NCBI GenBank assembly: GCA_029067085.1
Contig: JAIEFE010000002.1
Coordinates: 1 to 64,000, forward strand
Length of the DNA stretch: 64,000 nucleotides
Direction of reading: 5' to 3'
Origin: Lachnospiraceae bacterium
GTDB lineage: Bacteria; Bacillota; Clostridia; Lachnospirales; Lachnospiraceae
Positions 1-8,970 of the stretch are shown here, piece by piece; the stretch's first letter is position 1; every line of letters starts with the position of its first letter. The notes below the pieces were generated by a model, which was not told where the DNA came from, did not search any database, and saw nothing but the letters and a program-made list of their open reading frames with translations. The position numbers and the translations under genes are program-made.

Positions 1-30
1 GTCTGCTTTTCTGTCTCTGGACACCAAAAA

Positions 31-71
31 GGAGCCGTTGCTTCAGTAGATTATTTATCTACTTTTGCAAC
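31..71. terminator. nested stem-loop at left edge
   Basis: GTTGC (37-41) pairs with GCAAC (67-71) outside a perfect 7-bp stem AGTAGAT/ATCTACT (45-51/57-63). On the minus strand the structure is followed by a short T run (complement of 26-30). It could end a transcript, but no minus-strand gene is visible to its right before the Rpn gene. The rest of 72-368 is AT-rich with no gene I can support. Confidence 0.35.
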
Positions 72-368
72 AGCCCCGTTGTATCTCTTTCTTGTATAAA
101 ATAGACAATACTATATCTTGTGGTTTTCTTCCGTTCTCTTCTCCTTAGATACTACATCTAGATATTTTTGCGCACCAAACGTTATTTCGTCTATTATTTT
201 TCTATATACTCTTTTCTCAAAATATATTGTATTTTATTGTTTCCTGTGATATATCATGCTCAAGGAATGTTTTCTTACATTTCTATCGTATCCGGAATCT
301 GTCTTATGATTCCATAATTCTCCGGAGCAGAGCTCCGTCATGAACATCTGAGAAAGGAAGGCACATCT

Positions 369-1148
369 ATGAACCAACATTCCGAAAACATGCATATGTC
401 TCTTCAGGGCGCACACGGTGAGCTCCCTTACGGCATGACCAACGACTACATGTTTCGCGCGGTCTTGCAATCCAACAATAAGGTCCTACGGGGGCTGATC
501 TGCTCGTTACTCCACCTCTCCGAGTCGGAAGTAAACTCCGTAGTGATCACAAATCCCATTGTTTTGGGAGAATCGGTCGAAAATAAGGAGTTCCGGCTGG
601 ATATCAACGTGATCCTAAACAATGATACCTTGATTAATCTGGAAATGCAGGTCACCAACAGCCTGAACTGGCGGGATCGATCCGTCATGTACCTATGCCG
701 CTCCTTTGACCAACTAAACCACGGACAGGATTATGGGAACGCAAAGCCTGCAGTACATATCGGCCTATTGGACTATACCCTCTTTATTGACCAACCTGAA
801 TTTTATGCATCTTATAAACTGATTAATCTGAAAACTCATCAAACCTATAGTGACGGACTGACTCTGAATGTACTGGACCTGACCCGTATCGATTTAGCCA
901 CGGAGGAAGATAAAAAATACCACATTCATGAATGGGCAAAACTCTTCAAAGCCACCACCTGGGAGGAAATCAAAATGTTGGCATCTACAAACGAATATTT
1001 ACAGGAAGCAGCCGAAACGATTTTCCGCATGAGCGCAGATGACCTGATACGCAAGCAGTGCCGTGAGCGGGAAGAATATTATCAGGATTTACGTAATTAT
1101 GAGAGGGCCATTGCCGAAAAAGATGAAAAATCGAACGCGACCGCATAG
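369..1148 (+). CDS. Rpn-family PD-(D/E)XK nuclease / transposase-like protein, frameshifted tail
   Basis: The 259-residue product matches the Rpn (recombination-promoting nuclease, YhgA-like, PD-(D/E)XK) family: an N-terminal MTNDYMFRAVLQ-type start, then the RLDINVILNN...INLEMQ segment that carries the Asp and Glu-x-Gln of the nuclease core (about residues 77-95), then the conserved helical second half. Family members cut DNA, and some act in phage defence. The start is supported by AAAGGAAGG seven bases upstream. The ORF ends in SNATA, but at an A5 run (1126-1130) the -1 frame continues through a highly charged coiled coil to a stop at 1253-1255. The original protein was therefore probably about 295 residues, and either one A has been lost or ribosomes slip there. 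The nuclease domain itself is intact. Confidence 0.8.
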   Translation: MNQHSENMHMSLQGAHGELPYGMTNDYMFRAVLQSNNKVLRGLICSLLHLSESEVNSVVITNPIVLGESVENKEFRLDINVILNNDTLINLEMQVTNSLNWRDRSVMYLCRSFDQLNHGQDYGNAKPAVHIGLLDYTLFIDQPEFYASYKLINLKTHQTYSDGLTLNVLDLTRIDLATEEDKKYHIHEWAKLFKATTWEEIKMLASTNEYLQEAAETIFRMSADDLIRKQCREREEYYQDLRNYERAIAEKDEKSNATA

Positions 1149-1267
1149 AGCATGAGCGGAAGATTGAAGAGGATAAGCGCAATTATGAGAGACAGATCGA
1201 GCAGTTGCGTGCGGAAATTGAGGCGTTAAAACAGCAAACCCAAATCAACACCTGAAAGGAGATTAAA

Positions 1268-1489
1268 ATGCCGGAATTTAAAGACCCACTACGGTGCAGG
1301 CTCTACAAAGATCACAAAAAACTCTATGAGGATCTGGTTAGTTTCGAAGGGATGCTTGCGTTAGCTGAAATCGAATTCAGACGAATCTTGCGTGAATGCA
1401 CAACCACCATTGAGATACGCGACGCCGAGATCCAACAGCTCCGCGCGGAAATTGAGGCGCTGAAAGCACAGAATCAACAGGAAATCTAA
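1268..1489 (+). CDS. small coiled-coil protein sharing the Rpn tail
   Basis: A 73-residue ORF begins 12 bases after the out-of-frame Rpn tail ends, with AAAGGAG just upstream of the ATG. Its last 25 residues are a coiled coil containing QLRAEIEALK, the same ten residues that end the frameshifted Rpn tail (about 1200-1236), and the DNA is also similar. The first half (EFKDPLRCRLYKDHKKLYED) is unlike the nuclease. It may be a remnant of a second Rpn gene, or a separate small partner that could oligomerise with the nuclease through the shared coiled coil. The function is not recognised. Confidence 0.5.
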   Translation: MPEFKDPLRCRLYKDHKKLYEDLVSFEGMLALAEIEFRRILRECTTTIEIRDAEIQQLRAEIEALKAQNQQEI

Positions 1490-1515
1490 CATAAGAATCT
1501 GCTTGTTTTCATATA

Positions 1516-1553
1516 AACAAGGTGTTAGCAGAAACGCATGCTAACACCTTGTT
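1516..1553. terminator. bidirectional hairpin between convergent genes
   Basis: A perfect 15-bp inverted repeat (1516-1530 and 1539-1553) with an 8-nt loop lies between the plus-strand Rpn cluster and the stop codon of the minus-strand solute-binding protein. The flanking T tracts are weak, but the position and stem length fit a shared terminator. Confidence 0.7.
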
Positions 1554-1558
1554 CTTGA

Positions 1559-3961
1559 TTATTCAGCAAGATAAATTCCCAATCGTGCCTCGATCGAATT
1601 CATCGCCTCATCCAGGCTCTTATCCCCTTGCATAAAGGATATGCCCTCCTCATACACCACACTCTCAAAAATACTGTCCTCCACATAGGCGGTGTCCAGC
1701 GACTCGATCCACTTAAGCAATTCATTCACCTTCGCTTCGTCGGGTACACGAATCGGCATTGTAATATCCTTCCCGTCATCCGAGGACAAGCCGACGCTGC
1801 CGGAAACATAGTCATTATCTTTGTACAGCCTCCACTGGTTCTCATAATTATCAAGAATCGCCTTCTTATTGACCGAAAGGCCTTCTTGCAGCTTGGTCTG
1901 TACCTCATTACCAAGCGCCACCTTCAGAAATTCCTGTGCTATCCCGGTGTTTCCGGACGTGGCGTTGATCCCCAGCAAAGTCTTTGCCCAGAACACATTA
2001 CTGCACTGCCCTGTCATGGGAATGATGTCGCAATCCTCAAAGCCCTCCGTCACACAAATGGAGGTACAGATGTTATAAGAATTTACGTCATACAGGGATC
2101 CTGCCACACTCATGGGTCCTGCTGCAAACTGCCGTAAATTGCCAATAAAATAGATTTCACGGTCGTGCGCCCGCAGTGTATCGGAATCCTCCAGTTCTTC
2201 TCCTCGCACACTGTCAAGAGCCTGATATACCCTTTTCAAACTCTCCCACGAGTTCATCGCCTCTTCCGAAAGACCGTCCGTCTCCGCCTCATAGATCCGC
2301 TTAGACTGGGTCAGGAAATCCGAGATCGCATCCCTGTCGATCGTTCCGCTATCCGTCTTCCACGCAGGTGCGGACACCATAGAAAACATGCGCATGATTC
2401 CTTTCTCTGAAGGAAGCTGTAACAAGCTCTCTCCCGGATTCTCCTCTCTCATTTTCTCCATAAGATCTGCAAGTTCTGACAATCCTGTCATCTTATTCAG
2501 ATTGTCTTTTCTACCCAGAAGATAGGGCAGCTGAATCTCGCAGGGCATCATATAGACATGTTCCTCATTTCGGAAAGCTTCCACCACATTGGGGAAAGGA
2601 GCCTCCTCCCCGCTCATACCGTCCAGCACCGGGCTGATATCCATAAGGATTCCCTTCTCAATGTAAGAATCCACGGGCATATCATCCAGGATCAGTACAT
2701 CGGGTCCCTCCCCCGCCATAAGGCGCGTATTCAGGTTCTTGATGACATCCTCTCTGGTCAGAGCAGATCCCTTTTCTAAACCAATTTCATACTCCACATA
2801 AACTGACGGATTCGCCGTTTGATAGAGATCAACCGCCTGCCGTACAGCAGACTTATCCTCCAAGCTCCACACCTTTAATCTTTCGTTGGGCCTGGCAGGG
2901 ATATCCGGATCGTAAACAAAGCGCATCACTTTGCCCTGCGTAAACAACACAAGAAATTCATCGTTCTTCATCGCACGCATATCCATGATACTGTACGCCG
3001 GATTTCCCAGAACACTTAAACTTCCGTCAATGACCTGCTCCATCACACTGCCACCCAGCACATGGCGGTATACGCCCTTCTGCCCCGCCAGATAGATCAC
3101 ATCGTCTCCGCCGAAAAACAGAAACAGGTCATAGCTTCTGCCCGGGGAAGAGGATCTGTCACTGAAATTCTCCTTTACAAAGTCAGCAAGCACCTTATCC
3201 TCTATATATTCCTTTGCCTCCACATCATAAATGAGAGGCACTTCATATCCTGTCCCGTCCAAGAGCAGCAGATTTTTGTGTAACCGAAATAGTCCCGGCC
3301 ACCCTTCCTCCGCTCTCAAGAGCTTTTCAAAGCTGCCATCCTCCTTCACCTCATACAGCGTGTTTCCTGCCGCGTTCACAAGAATCCTTCCCGTATCCGA
3401 TATGTATACGGAATCGAACCACATATCCTCCGGGTCCAGCTTCGCCTCCACCTGCATTTCCGTACCATCAGGCTTAAATACCGTGAGCTGCATATCCATG
3501 GAAAGCTGAACACCGTTGCCTTCTTCCTCCTGCTCTAAAGGCACTGTCCACACCACGGCCGCCGTTCCGTCAGGACCTACCGCTAAGTCTCTGATATATT
3601 TACCATCTTCCTTCATCTTCGTAAGCCACGCAGGCGTTGCCTTGATCCAGCTTCCGCCGTTATCCCATGACTGCAGCGCAAACCCGCTGTTATCCGTTAA
3701 GAACAGACTGCCGTCCGCCAACTCCGTGACCCGGCTGTTCCAATCGGAAAGACTGTTTCCGTTAAGCCCTGCCGCCTTTTCCACATACCGACCCATGGCT
3801 GTTCCCTGTTCTTCCTCCTGTGTTGAGCCGGCGCTTCCCGCCACACCGCCTGCCGTGCCGCTATCCGAGCCTGTGCCGCTACAACCGGCAAGCGTCCCAA
3901 ACAGAAGAACTGCCGCCAGAAGCATCGCCGCTATTCTCTTTCCTTTTCCTGAACCCCTCAT
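1559..3961 (-). CDS. large lipoprotein, extracellular solute-binding protein family 1 with N-terminal propeller-like region
   Basis: The start is placed at 3961, where AAGGAGGT sits six bases upstream; the longer open frame to 4039 has no such site. The 800-residue product opens with MRGSGKGKRIAAMLLAAVLL and a lipobox (LAGC), so it should be a membrane-anchored lipoprotein. The next 360 or so residues read like blades of a beta-propeller (repeated short strands with DG/DN turns). From about residue 385 on it resembles family 1 ABC solute-binding proteins (VRQAVDLYQTANPSVYVEYE, then MAGEGPDVLILDD). The usual binding protein is about 420-450 residues, so this is nearly twice normal. No permease or ATPase gene lies beside it, which suggests a sensing role or a partner encoded elsewhere. 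It is divergent from the LytTR/GHKL pair. Confidence 0.75.
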   Translation of the reverse strand: MRGSGKGKRIAAMLLAAVLLFGTLAGCSGTGSDSGTAGGVAGSAGSTQEEEQGTAMGRYVEKAAGLNGNSLSDWNSRVTELADGSLFLTDNSGFALQSWDNGGSWIKATPAWLTKMKEDGKYIRDLAVGPDGTAAVVWTVPLEQEEEGNGVQLSMDMQLTVFKPDGTEMQVEAKLDPEDMWFDSVYISDTGRILVNAAGNTLYEVKEDGSFEKLLRAEEGWPGLFRLHKNLLLLDGTGYEVPLIYDVEAKEYIEDKVLADFVKENFSDRSSSPGRSYDLFLFFGGDDVIYLAGQKGVYRHVLGGSVMEQVIDGSLSVLGNPAYSIMDMRAMKNDEFLVLFTQGKVMRFVYDPDIPARPNERLKVWSLEDKSAVRQAVDLYQTANPSVYVEYEIGLEKGSALTREDVIKNLNTRLMAGEGPDVLILDDMPVDSYIEKGILMDISPVLDGMSGEEAPFPNVVEAFRNEEHVYMMPCEIQLPYLLGRKDNLNKMTGLSELADLMEKMREENPGESLLQLPSEKGIMRMFSMVSAPAWKTDSGTIDRDAISDFLTQSKRIYEAETDGLSEEAMNSWESLKRVYQALDSVRGEELEDSDTLRAHDREIYFIGNLRQFAAGPMSVAGSLYDVNSYNICTSICVTEGFEDCDIIPMTGQCSNVFWAKTLLGINATSGNTGIAQEFLKVALGNEVQTKLQEGLSVNKKAILDNYENQWRLYKDNDYVSGSVGLSSDDGKDITMPIRVPDEAKVNELLKWIESLDTAYVEDSIFESVVYEEGISFMQGDKSLDEAMNSIEARLGIYLAE

Positions 3962-4049
3962 ATTTACCTCCTTGCTATGTAATGAATCCTCAACATTGGT
4001 AAATGCCGGAGATGTGTATTGTTCTCCATTTATTATCATAGCAGGGTTT

Positions 4050-4067
4050 TCTCTAAGGAATCTCTAA
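4050..4067. promoter_or_regulatory. direct repeats TCTCTAA in the divergent intergenic region
   Basis: Two identical heptamers TCTCTAA (4050-4056 and 4061-4067) are spaced 11 bp apart, one helical turn, between the solute-binding protein gene and the LytTR regulator gene. LytTR regulators bind direct repeats, so this is a candidate site; there is no direct proof. Confidence 0.3.
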
Positions 4068-4138
4068 AGTCATCTTCCTCTTTACATCTTTTGAACTTGC
4101 AAGTATGCTTATGGTGAGATGGAGGTGAAGAATTCCCT

Positions 4139-4852
4139 ATGCTGCAGATTGCAATCTGTGATGACGAACATTTTTATCGGGAAAAGATACAAAAGCTTCT
4201 GGAAGGATATCTTGAAAAACGCGAGCTGCCATATGCGCTTCATCCGTTTGTGTCAGGAGAAGCGTTTTTAGAACAATGTGAAAATCATGTAAAATTTGAT
4301 ATTGTATTTCTGGATATCAGCATGGAGGAAATAGACGGGATTCAGACGGCTCAGAGAATCCGGTCCTTTCACAGCGATACCTATATTGTATTTGTGACGG
4401 CTTTCATAGATTATGCACTGGAAGGCTACAAAGTGAACGCAGTCCGTTACCTCATGAAAGATACACTTACCCCTGCAATGGAAGAGTGTATGACAGCAAT
4501 CTTGCAGAAGATGCAGGTCGCGCAGGTGACTTTTTCATTTCTGGAGGGTGAGAAGAAATTATATACGGACAATATTTTGTATGTGGAGAGCAGAGGCCAT
4601 AAGTCTATTTTTCACTATATGGAAGAGGGCGCGGTGACCTATCAGATCTACGATAAGCTTGACAATGTGGAAAGAAAACTGGAGGGCTACCATTTCTTAC
4701 GGATTCATAAGAGTTATCTGGTGAATATGACACATATCCGTAAAGTCAGCAATTATACGGCATATCTCGATACCGGCGAGGAGCTTCCCATCCCGCGTCT
4801 CAGATTTCAGACTGTAAAAAAAGCATTTGTGGATTATAAAGGAGCGCTGTGA
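4139..4852 (+). CDS. LytTR-family response regulator
   Basis: The 237-residue product has an N-terminal receiver domain (acidic pair CDDE at 7-10, phospho-acceptor Asp59 in FLDISM, conserved Lys near 106) and a C-terminal LytTR DNA-binding domain (about 135-235, with LYVESRGHKS and FLRIHKSYLVNM). This is the AgrA/VirR type of regulator. It is translationally coupled to the downstream GHKL kinase (TGATG overlap), so the two should form one two-component system. GGAGGTG lies 11 bases before the ATG, slightly long spacing. The divergent solute-binding lipoprotein and the downstream lipoprotein are plausible targets. Confidence 0.9.
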   Translation: MLQIAICDDEHFYREKIQKLLEGYLEKRELPYALHPFVSGEAFLEQCENHVKFDIVFLDISMEEIDGIQTAQRIRSFHSDTYIVFVTAFIDYALEGYKVNAVRYLMKDTLTPAMEECMTAILQKMQVAQVTFSFLEGEKKLYTDNILYVESRGHKSIFHYMEEGAVTYQIYDKLDNVERKLEGYHFLRIHKSYLVNMTHIRKVSNYTAYLDTGEELPIPRLRFQTVKKAFVDYKGAL

Positions 4853-6150
4853 TGGAAGATATGTTGGGACTTATGATCCGAGACTTTATTTTAACATTTA
4901 TCATGGGCATAAGCTGTCAGACATTCTACGAGACCGTTGCACCGAGGCGGCGACTGCGGTATGAATGGCTGCAGCACACTACGGTTTTTGCATTTGCCGC
5001 CGGATTTATGGTGATTGCTGTGACGGAAATTCCGCCGTATATTTTTCAACCGGTACGAGTCATTGTCGTGACCGCTGTTGCTGCACAGATTTATTTTAAT
5101 ATGCGTGTTTTAAAAAATATCATATTGTCGATCATGTTTTGCGGGATTTATTGGCTTTTTTCTTTACTTCTTGTTTTGATGGTTTACATAACTCCTTTTC
5201 CAAGTTATGTAATGGGATTCGATTTGACAGAGCCACTGGTAAATATCGCTTTTCTATGTCTGATGCTGGCTTTCCGCTATCGCTATCAAAGCAGAGTCCG
5301 CGGACTGCCGAATATAAAATGGGGTAAATTCGGACTTCTTTCTGTGATTGGCCTTGCGGTAAGCGTTGCTGTCGTTATGATATCTCCGGAATACAGCACC
5401 TCGAATTACTATGCCCTACTGGCTGCAATCACAGGATTTGCGGTGGTGTATGTATTGGGATTCTATTATATGGTCAACCTGCTGGAAAAGGAATCTCAAA
5501 TGCAGAAACTGAGGCTCCTCCATGAACAGACACAGAATCAGATGGATCTGTACCAGAGCATGAAGAAACATTATGAGCAGCAGCGCCGGTTTTCCCATGA
5601 TTACAAAAATCAGTTAAATTGTATTCAGGGAATGCTCGAAAACGGGCAGACGAAAAAAGCGGCAGAATATATTTCAGGACTGACCGGAAGCTTCCGATAC
5701 AATGAAATGTGTGTAAACACAGAGCATGCCGTGGTAAATGTGATGTTGAACCAGAAATATCAGGAGGCATGTGACAAAGGAATCATTATGACTATGGTTT
5801 CCGGTAATCTGTCAGGGCTTGCCATCAGCGAAGAGGACATCGTGACACTGTTGGGAAATCTGCTCGATAATGCAATCGAGGCATGTGAGAAACTTGCCGA
5901 GAATAAAGTGATACAGTTTAAGATGGTTTTGGAGGAAGGACAGCTTATCCTGTCGATACGCAATCCGGTAAAGGATGCGGTGCAGATCAAAGACAATCGG
6001 ATCATCACGAGCAAGCGAGACAAAGCTCAGCACGGAATCGGTCTGTTGAATGTGGATTCCGTAATCAAGAAAAATAATGGCACAAGCGTGCTAAAATGCG
6101 AGGATGGATGGTTTACTTTTGCGGCGATGATACCTTTAGATGAAAAGTAA
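4852..6150 (+). CDS. GHKL-domain sensor histidine kinase (AgrC-like)
   Basis: I start this at ATG 4852, seven bases after GGAG; a GTG at 4849 is also in frame. About six hydrophobic segments fill residues 10-215, followed by a coiled coil (KESQMQKLRLLHEQTQNQMD) and a dimerisation helix with the phospho-accepting His at about residue 249 (RFSHDYKNQLNCIQG). The ATPase domain shows the N box NLLDNAIEAC and the G box GIGLLNV, the arrangement of AgrC/ComD-type kinases. Cognate ligand unknown; no peptide precursor (AgrD) or AgrB processing gene is visible nearby. It forms the sensor half of the system with the preceding LytTR regulator. Confidence 0.88.
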   Translation: MEDMLGLMIRDFILTFIMGISCQTFYETVAPRRRLRYEWLQHTTVFAFAAGFMVIAVTEIPPYIFQPVRVIVVTAVAAQIYFNMRVLKNIILSIMFCGIYWLFSLLLVLMVYITPFPSYVMGFDLTEPLVNIAFLCLMLAFRYRYQSRVRGLPNIKWGKFGLLSVIGLAVSVAVVMISPEYSTSNYYALLAAITGFAVVYVLGFYYMVNLLEKESQMQKLRLLHEQTQNQMDLYQSMKKHYEQQRRFSHDYKNQLNCIQGMLENGQTKKAAEYISGLTGSFRYNEMCVNTEHAVVNVMLNQKYQEACDKGIIMTMVSGNLSGLAISEEDIVTLLGNLLDNAIEACEKLAENKVIQFKMVLEEGQLILSIRNPVKDAVQIKDNRIITSKRDKAQHGIGLLNVDSVIKKNNGTSVLKCEDGWFTFAAMIPLDEK

Positions 6151-6191
6151 AAGAACCACAACAAGAACGACATTTCCAATGCTGTTAACTT

Positions 6192-6217
6192 AAAAAGGCG
6201 CTCAGGCGTCTTTTTTT
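6192..6217 (+). terminator. rho-independent terminator
   Basis: A 10-bp stem (6192-6201 with 6206-6215, one G-T pair), loop TCAG and a run of seven T follow the GHKL kinase gene. Confidence 0.8.
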
Positions 6218-6327
6218 GCTGTCCCGCCGTCGATTTCTGTCACTGCCGTTGAATCGTCAGATTGCCGTAAATATAATGAAAAGAAAGTTGATGTACAATT
6301 ATCGTATCGTTGAAAGGAGAAATGACC

Positions 6328-7146
6328 ATGAAAAGATTGAAGGCCGGAACTTATGGATTGATACTGCTTACAAGCTTGTTTTTGAGCGCCTGCGGTACCC
6401 ATACTGCAGACAAAGCGAATACAGCCTTGCTCAATGCACGAGATGCGGCGGAATGTACGATGGAAAGCTTGAAAGCGCTGGATTTAAAACAATTTAACGA
6501 TCATACAGACAACTATGTAGAGACATACCATAATTGGATCGGTATTCCTGTAGAAAGAGAATACAGGGTTTTCAATGAACTATTAGAGCCAAGAGCGAAG
6601 TCCTGGACACGAAAAAAGAAAAATGAGTTCAATCATAAGCTGGCTGAAAAGATGATGGAAAATCTGGCATGGGAAATAGAGGATGTGAGAGAAGACGGGG
6701 ACAATGCCAAAATCACCATGGAGATCACAAATCTTAACATGGCGGATGTTACAGGAAAGTATGAGATCTATCTTTTGGAAAATATGTTAGACAGTCCCGG
6801 AACAGGAATTGGTCAGCTGATAAAAGACATTTCCAATATCATGGATGATGACAGCGGTCTGCTTGCAATCGTGGAAGCCTGCGATAAAGATGATATCTGT
6901 ACGCTTAAGGTTACGGTCTCCGCATATCGGGAAAACGGAGCGTGGAAACTTCATCTTGATGATGAATTTATCAATGCTTTTATGGGTAACTTCAACGGAA
7001 TGACATATTCTGAAGATGTGCAGAAAAGACTCGATGAACTTGAGAAACAGCAGGAAGAAAAGCTGCTGGATGAATGGACGGAAGAATGGGCGGAAGAATT
7101 TGCTGATGATGTGGAAAAGCGAGTGGAGAGATGGTTTGGGGAGTGA
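6328..7146 (+). CDS. exported lipoprotein of unknown function
   Basis: The start is ATG 6328, eight bases after AAAGGAG; an upstream in-frame TTG (6310) lacks a site. The 272-residue product has a signal peptide ending in LSAC (lipobox), so it is anchored to the outer face of the membrane. The mature part is helical and acidic, with a C-terminal Glu-rich segment (KRLDELEKQQEEKLLDEW). It resembles small lipoproteins of the DUF5105 type in general pattern, but I cannot assign a family. It has its own leader after the kinase terminator, and it may be a target of that system. Confidence 0.7.
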   Translation: MKRLKAGTYGLILLTSLFLSACGTHTADKANTALLNARDAAECTMESLKALDLKQFNDHTDNYVETYHNWIGIPVEREYRVFNELLEPRAKSWTRKKKNEFNHKLAEKMMENLAWEIEDVREDGDNAKITMEITNLNMADVTGKYEIYLLENMLDSPGTGIGQLIKDISNIMDDDSGLLAIVEACDKDDICTLKVTVSAYRENGAWKLHLDDEFINAFMGNFNGMTYSEDVQKRLDELEKQQEEKLLDEWTEEWAEEFADDVEKRVERWFGE

Positions 7147-7198
7147 AGGGCTGCTTCTATGGAAAATAATTCATCATGTCCAATGAAGCACCCCTCGC

Positions 7199-7951
7199 TT
7201 AATAGGCTTTAAATCCTACAGACTGATACAACCTTGCCGCTGCTCTGTTGATTGCGCGAATTGTAATTATTGACGCACCGTCAGCAAAGGCATCACTTAC
7301 GGCTCTTTCGCATACAGCCTTTGCAAATCCTTTTCTGCGCATATTGGGAACAGTACCGACAAATTCGAGAGAATCAATGCCGTTATTATCCATAATGGAA
7401 GCCACAGAAACAGGTGTGTCTCCATGATACAGAATATAACATTTCATACCCATTTTTTCGCACCAGATAAAATGATTAACAGGATGTATATCGGTGCGCC
7501 CTTCTGCGAGAATATCATTTGCCATTTGCGCCCAGAACGCAAATTCTTCCGCTGTATGCACCTTGATTATTTTATGATCGTTTTTTTGATATTCTATTTT
7601 TTCCTCGGAAAGCATAGCCAAATAAACTTCATCATCTTCACTCGGCTCTTTCTCTTCATGTGTGGGCTTTTTCCCCGAAAAAATGTAGATTACTTCATCA
7701 GGTACAAGTAAATCAAGCCAAATCGGCATATTCATTGACTTCATTTCATCAATGACCATTTTCATTTGTTCCGTAGGGAGATCGTTGATACGTACATTAT
7801 AAATAAAAGAGATACCCTGCTCCCCTGCTTTTGGCTTTACATAAGAATAAAATTCTTTGTCAACCTTTTCCATATGTGCAGCTTCTCCAAACATGCCTAC
7901 ATAAAAATTTGCTCCGTCGTCAATGTGTTTGAAAATTTCTCTCTTTGTCAT
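7199..7951 (-). CDS. GNAT-family N-acetyltransferase
   Basis: The C-terminal third of this 250-residue protein carries GNAT motif A, VPNMRRKGFAKAVCERAV (acetyl-CoA pyrophosphate loop R-R-K-G-F/A), followed by the motif B region ARLYQSVGF. The N-terminal 130 residues are a separate domain not recognised, as in many two-domain GNATs. The substrate is unknown. AAGGTGA precedes the ATG. The gene is convergent with the lipoprotein before it and begins a three-gene minus-strand group. Confidence 0.8.
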   Translation of the reverse strand: MTKREIFKHIDDGANFYVGMFGEAAHMEKVDKEFYSYVKPKAGEQGISFIYNVRINDLPTEQMKMVIDEMKSMNMPIWLDLLVPDEVIYIFSGKKPTHEEKEPSEDDEVYLAMLSEEKIEYQKNDHKIIKVHTAEEFAFWAQMANDILAEGRTDIHPVNHFIWCEKMGMKCYILYHGDTPVSVASIMDNNGIDSLEFVGTVPNMRRKGFAKAVCERAVSDAFADGASIITIRAINRAAARLYQSVGFKAY

Positions 7952-8006
7952 ATTTCACCTTGTTTGATATAGTAAAGACCATAGCATCCTTTCATAAGAA
8001 CTACAC

Positions 8007-8936
8007 TCAGTTTACGATAACAGGCAAATCAAAATCCAATCTGCCAAACTTCCTCAGTATGTCCAAATCGCGCGTTATATAATTACTGTTCCAATAATAG
8101 TTTCCAACCGTCTGTTCAGGTACACACCATCGCTTGCCGTCCGGATGAGGATTACTTTGTTCAAATGCGTCAATATCCTCGGCAGAGGAAAATTGAAACT
8201 CTTGTGTGCTGAGCAGCTTGTCAACAATTGTATCCAGATTCATTTCCACAGTACGCCTGCACTCGGGATAATAACTGCTTTCCGGCGAATCAATAAAATA
8301 AACCGGCAAAGGCAGCCATGATGGATATGTTGCAGGGTCATATGTCTCAATATTCAGTGATGATGGATCATAATCGGGATAACCATGAAGAAGAACCTGC
8401 CCGCATTGCTTATACCGCTCTTTCAGCTCCTTAGCCTTACCGTAGATGTCGCTGTCTTCATCTGCGTGTTTGAGAATGAAATCCGTAAGACGCTTGGTCA
8501 CCCCGATATCGGCGTATGGTTTATGAGCGGAATCGAAATGAAACCATGGCATGTGCGAAAAATCATTATTGCTGGAAATTCCTTGCATTCCCACCCAGCC
8601 GTCCTCCAATAAATATGTCTCAGAGGCAAGGTATTTAATGATACCCGCAATGATCTTACTTTTAATCTTGCTCTCGTAATTACCTGTTATGTCCAGATAA
8701 TCCATTGCAATACAAACTGTATAGGGAGCCGAGTTAGGGTTCCAGTTGTTGCACTCAATGTTATGACCAAAACCTCCGTCATCATTTTGGTAGCCGGACA
8801 GAACCGACAGAAAATCGTCACAGCTGCCATTTTCAAAAAGGAACTTCCATTTCGTATAGTCAAGGGGTCTTGCGTTGCGGTAAACCAGCTTTCTTAATCT
8901 CAAAAATTCATCTAAGGATATTTTTTTCAAAGTCAT
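8007..8936 (-). CDS. conserved protein with a terpenoid-cyclase-like (alpha/alpha toroid) repeat
   Basis: The 309-residue protein has a QNDDGGFG motif at about residues 50-57, the QW-type repeat signature of prenyltransferase/squalene-oxidase alpha/alpha barrels, followed by alternating helices. It has no signal peptide and is probably cytoplasmic. The catalytic acid motif of true cyclases (DxDDTA) is not seen, so enzymatic activity is uncertain. It lies 34 bp downstream of the macrodomain gene on the same strand and may be cotranscribed with it. Confidence 0.5.
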   Translation of the reverse strand: MTLKKISLDEFLRLRKLVYRNARPLDYTKWKFLFENGSCDDFLSVLSGYQNDDGGFGHNIECNNWNPNSAPYTVCIAMDYLDITGNYESKIKSKIIAGIIKYLASETYLLEDGWVGMQGISSNNDFSHMPWFHFDSAHKPYADIGVTKRLTDFILKHADEDSDIYGKAKELKERYKQCGQVLLHGYPDYDPSSLNIETYDPATYPSWLPLPVYFIDSPESSYYPECRRTVEMNLDTIVDKLLSTQEFQFSSAEDIDAFEQSNPHPDGKRWCVPEQTVGNYYWNSNYITRDLDILRKFGRLDFDLPVIVN

Positions 8937-8970
8937 TACCTCAACTTTCTTTTCATTTGATATTGGTTAA

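Noticed and set aside
3962..4039. Longer start of the solute-binding protein at 4039
   Set aside because: AAGGAGGT and the signal peptide place the start at 3961; the extra 26 residues would bury the signal.
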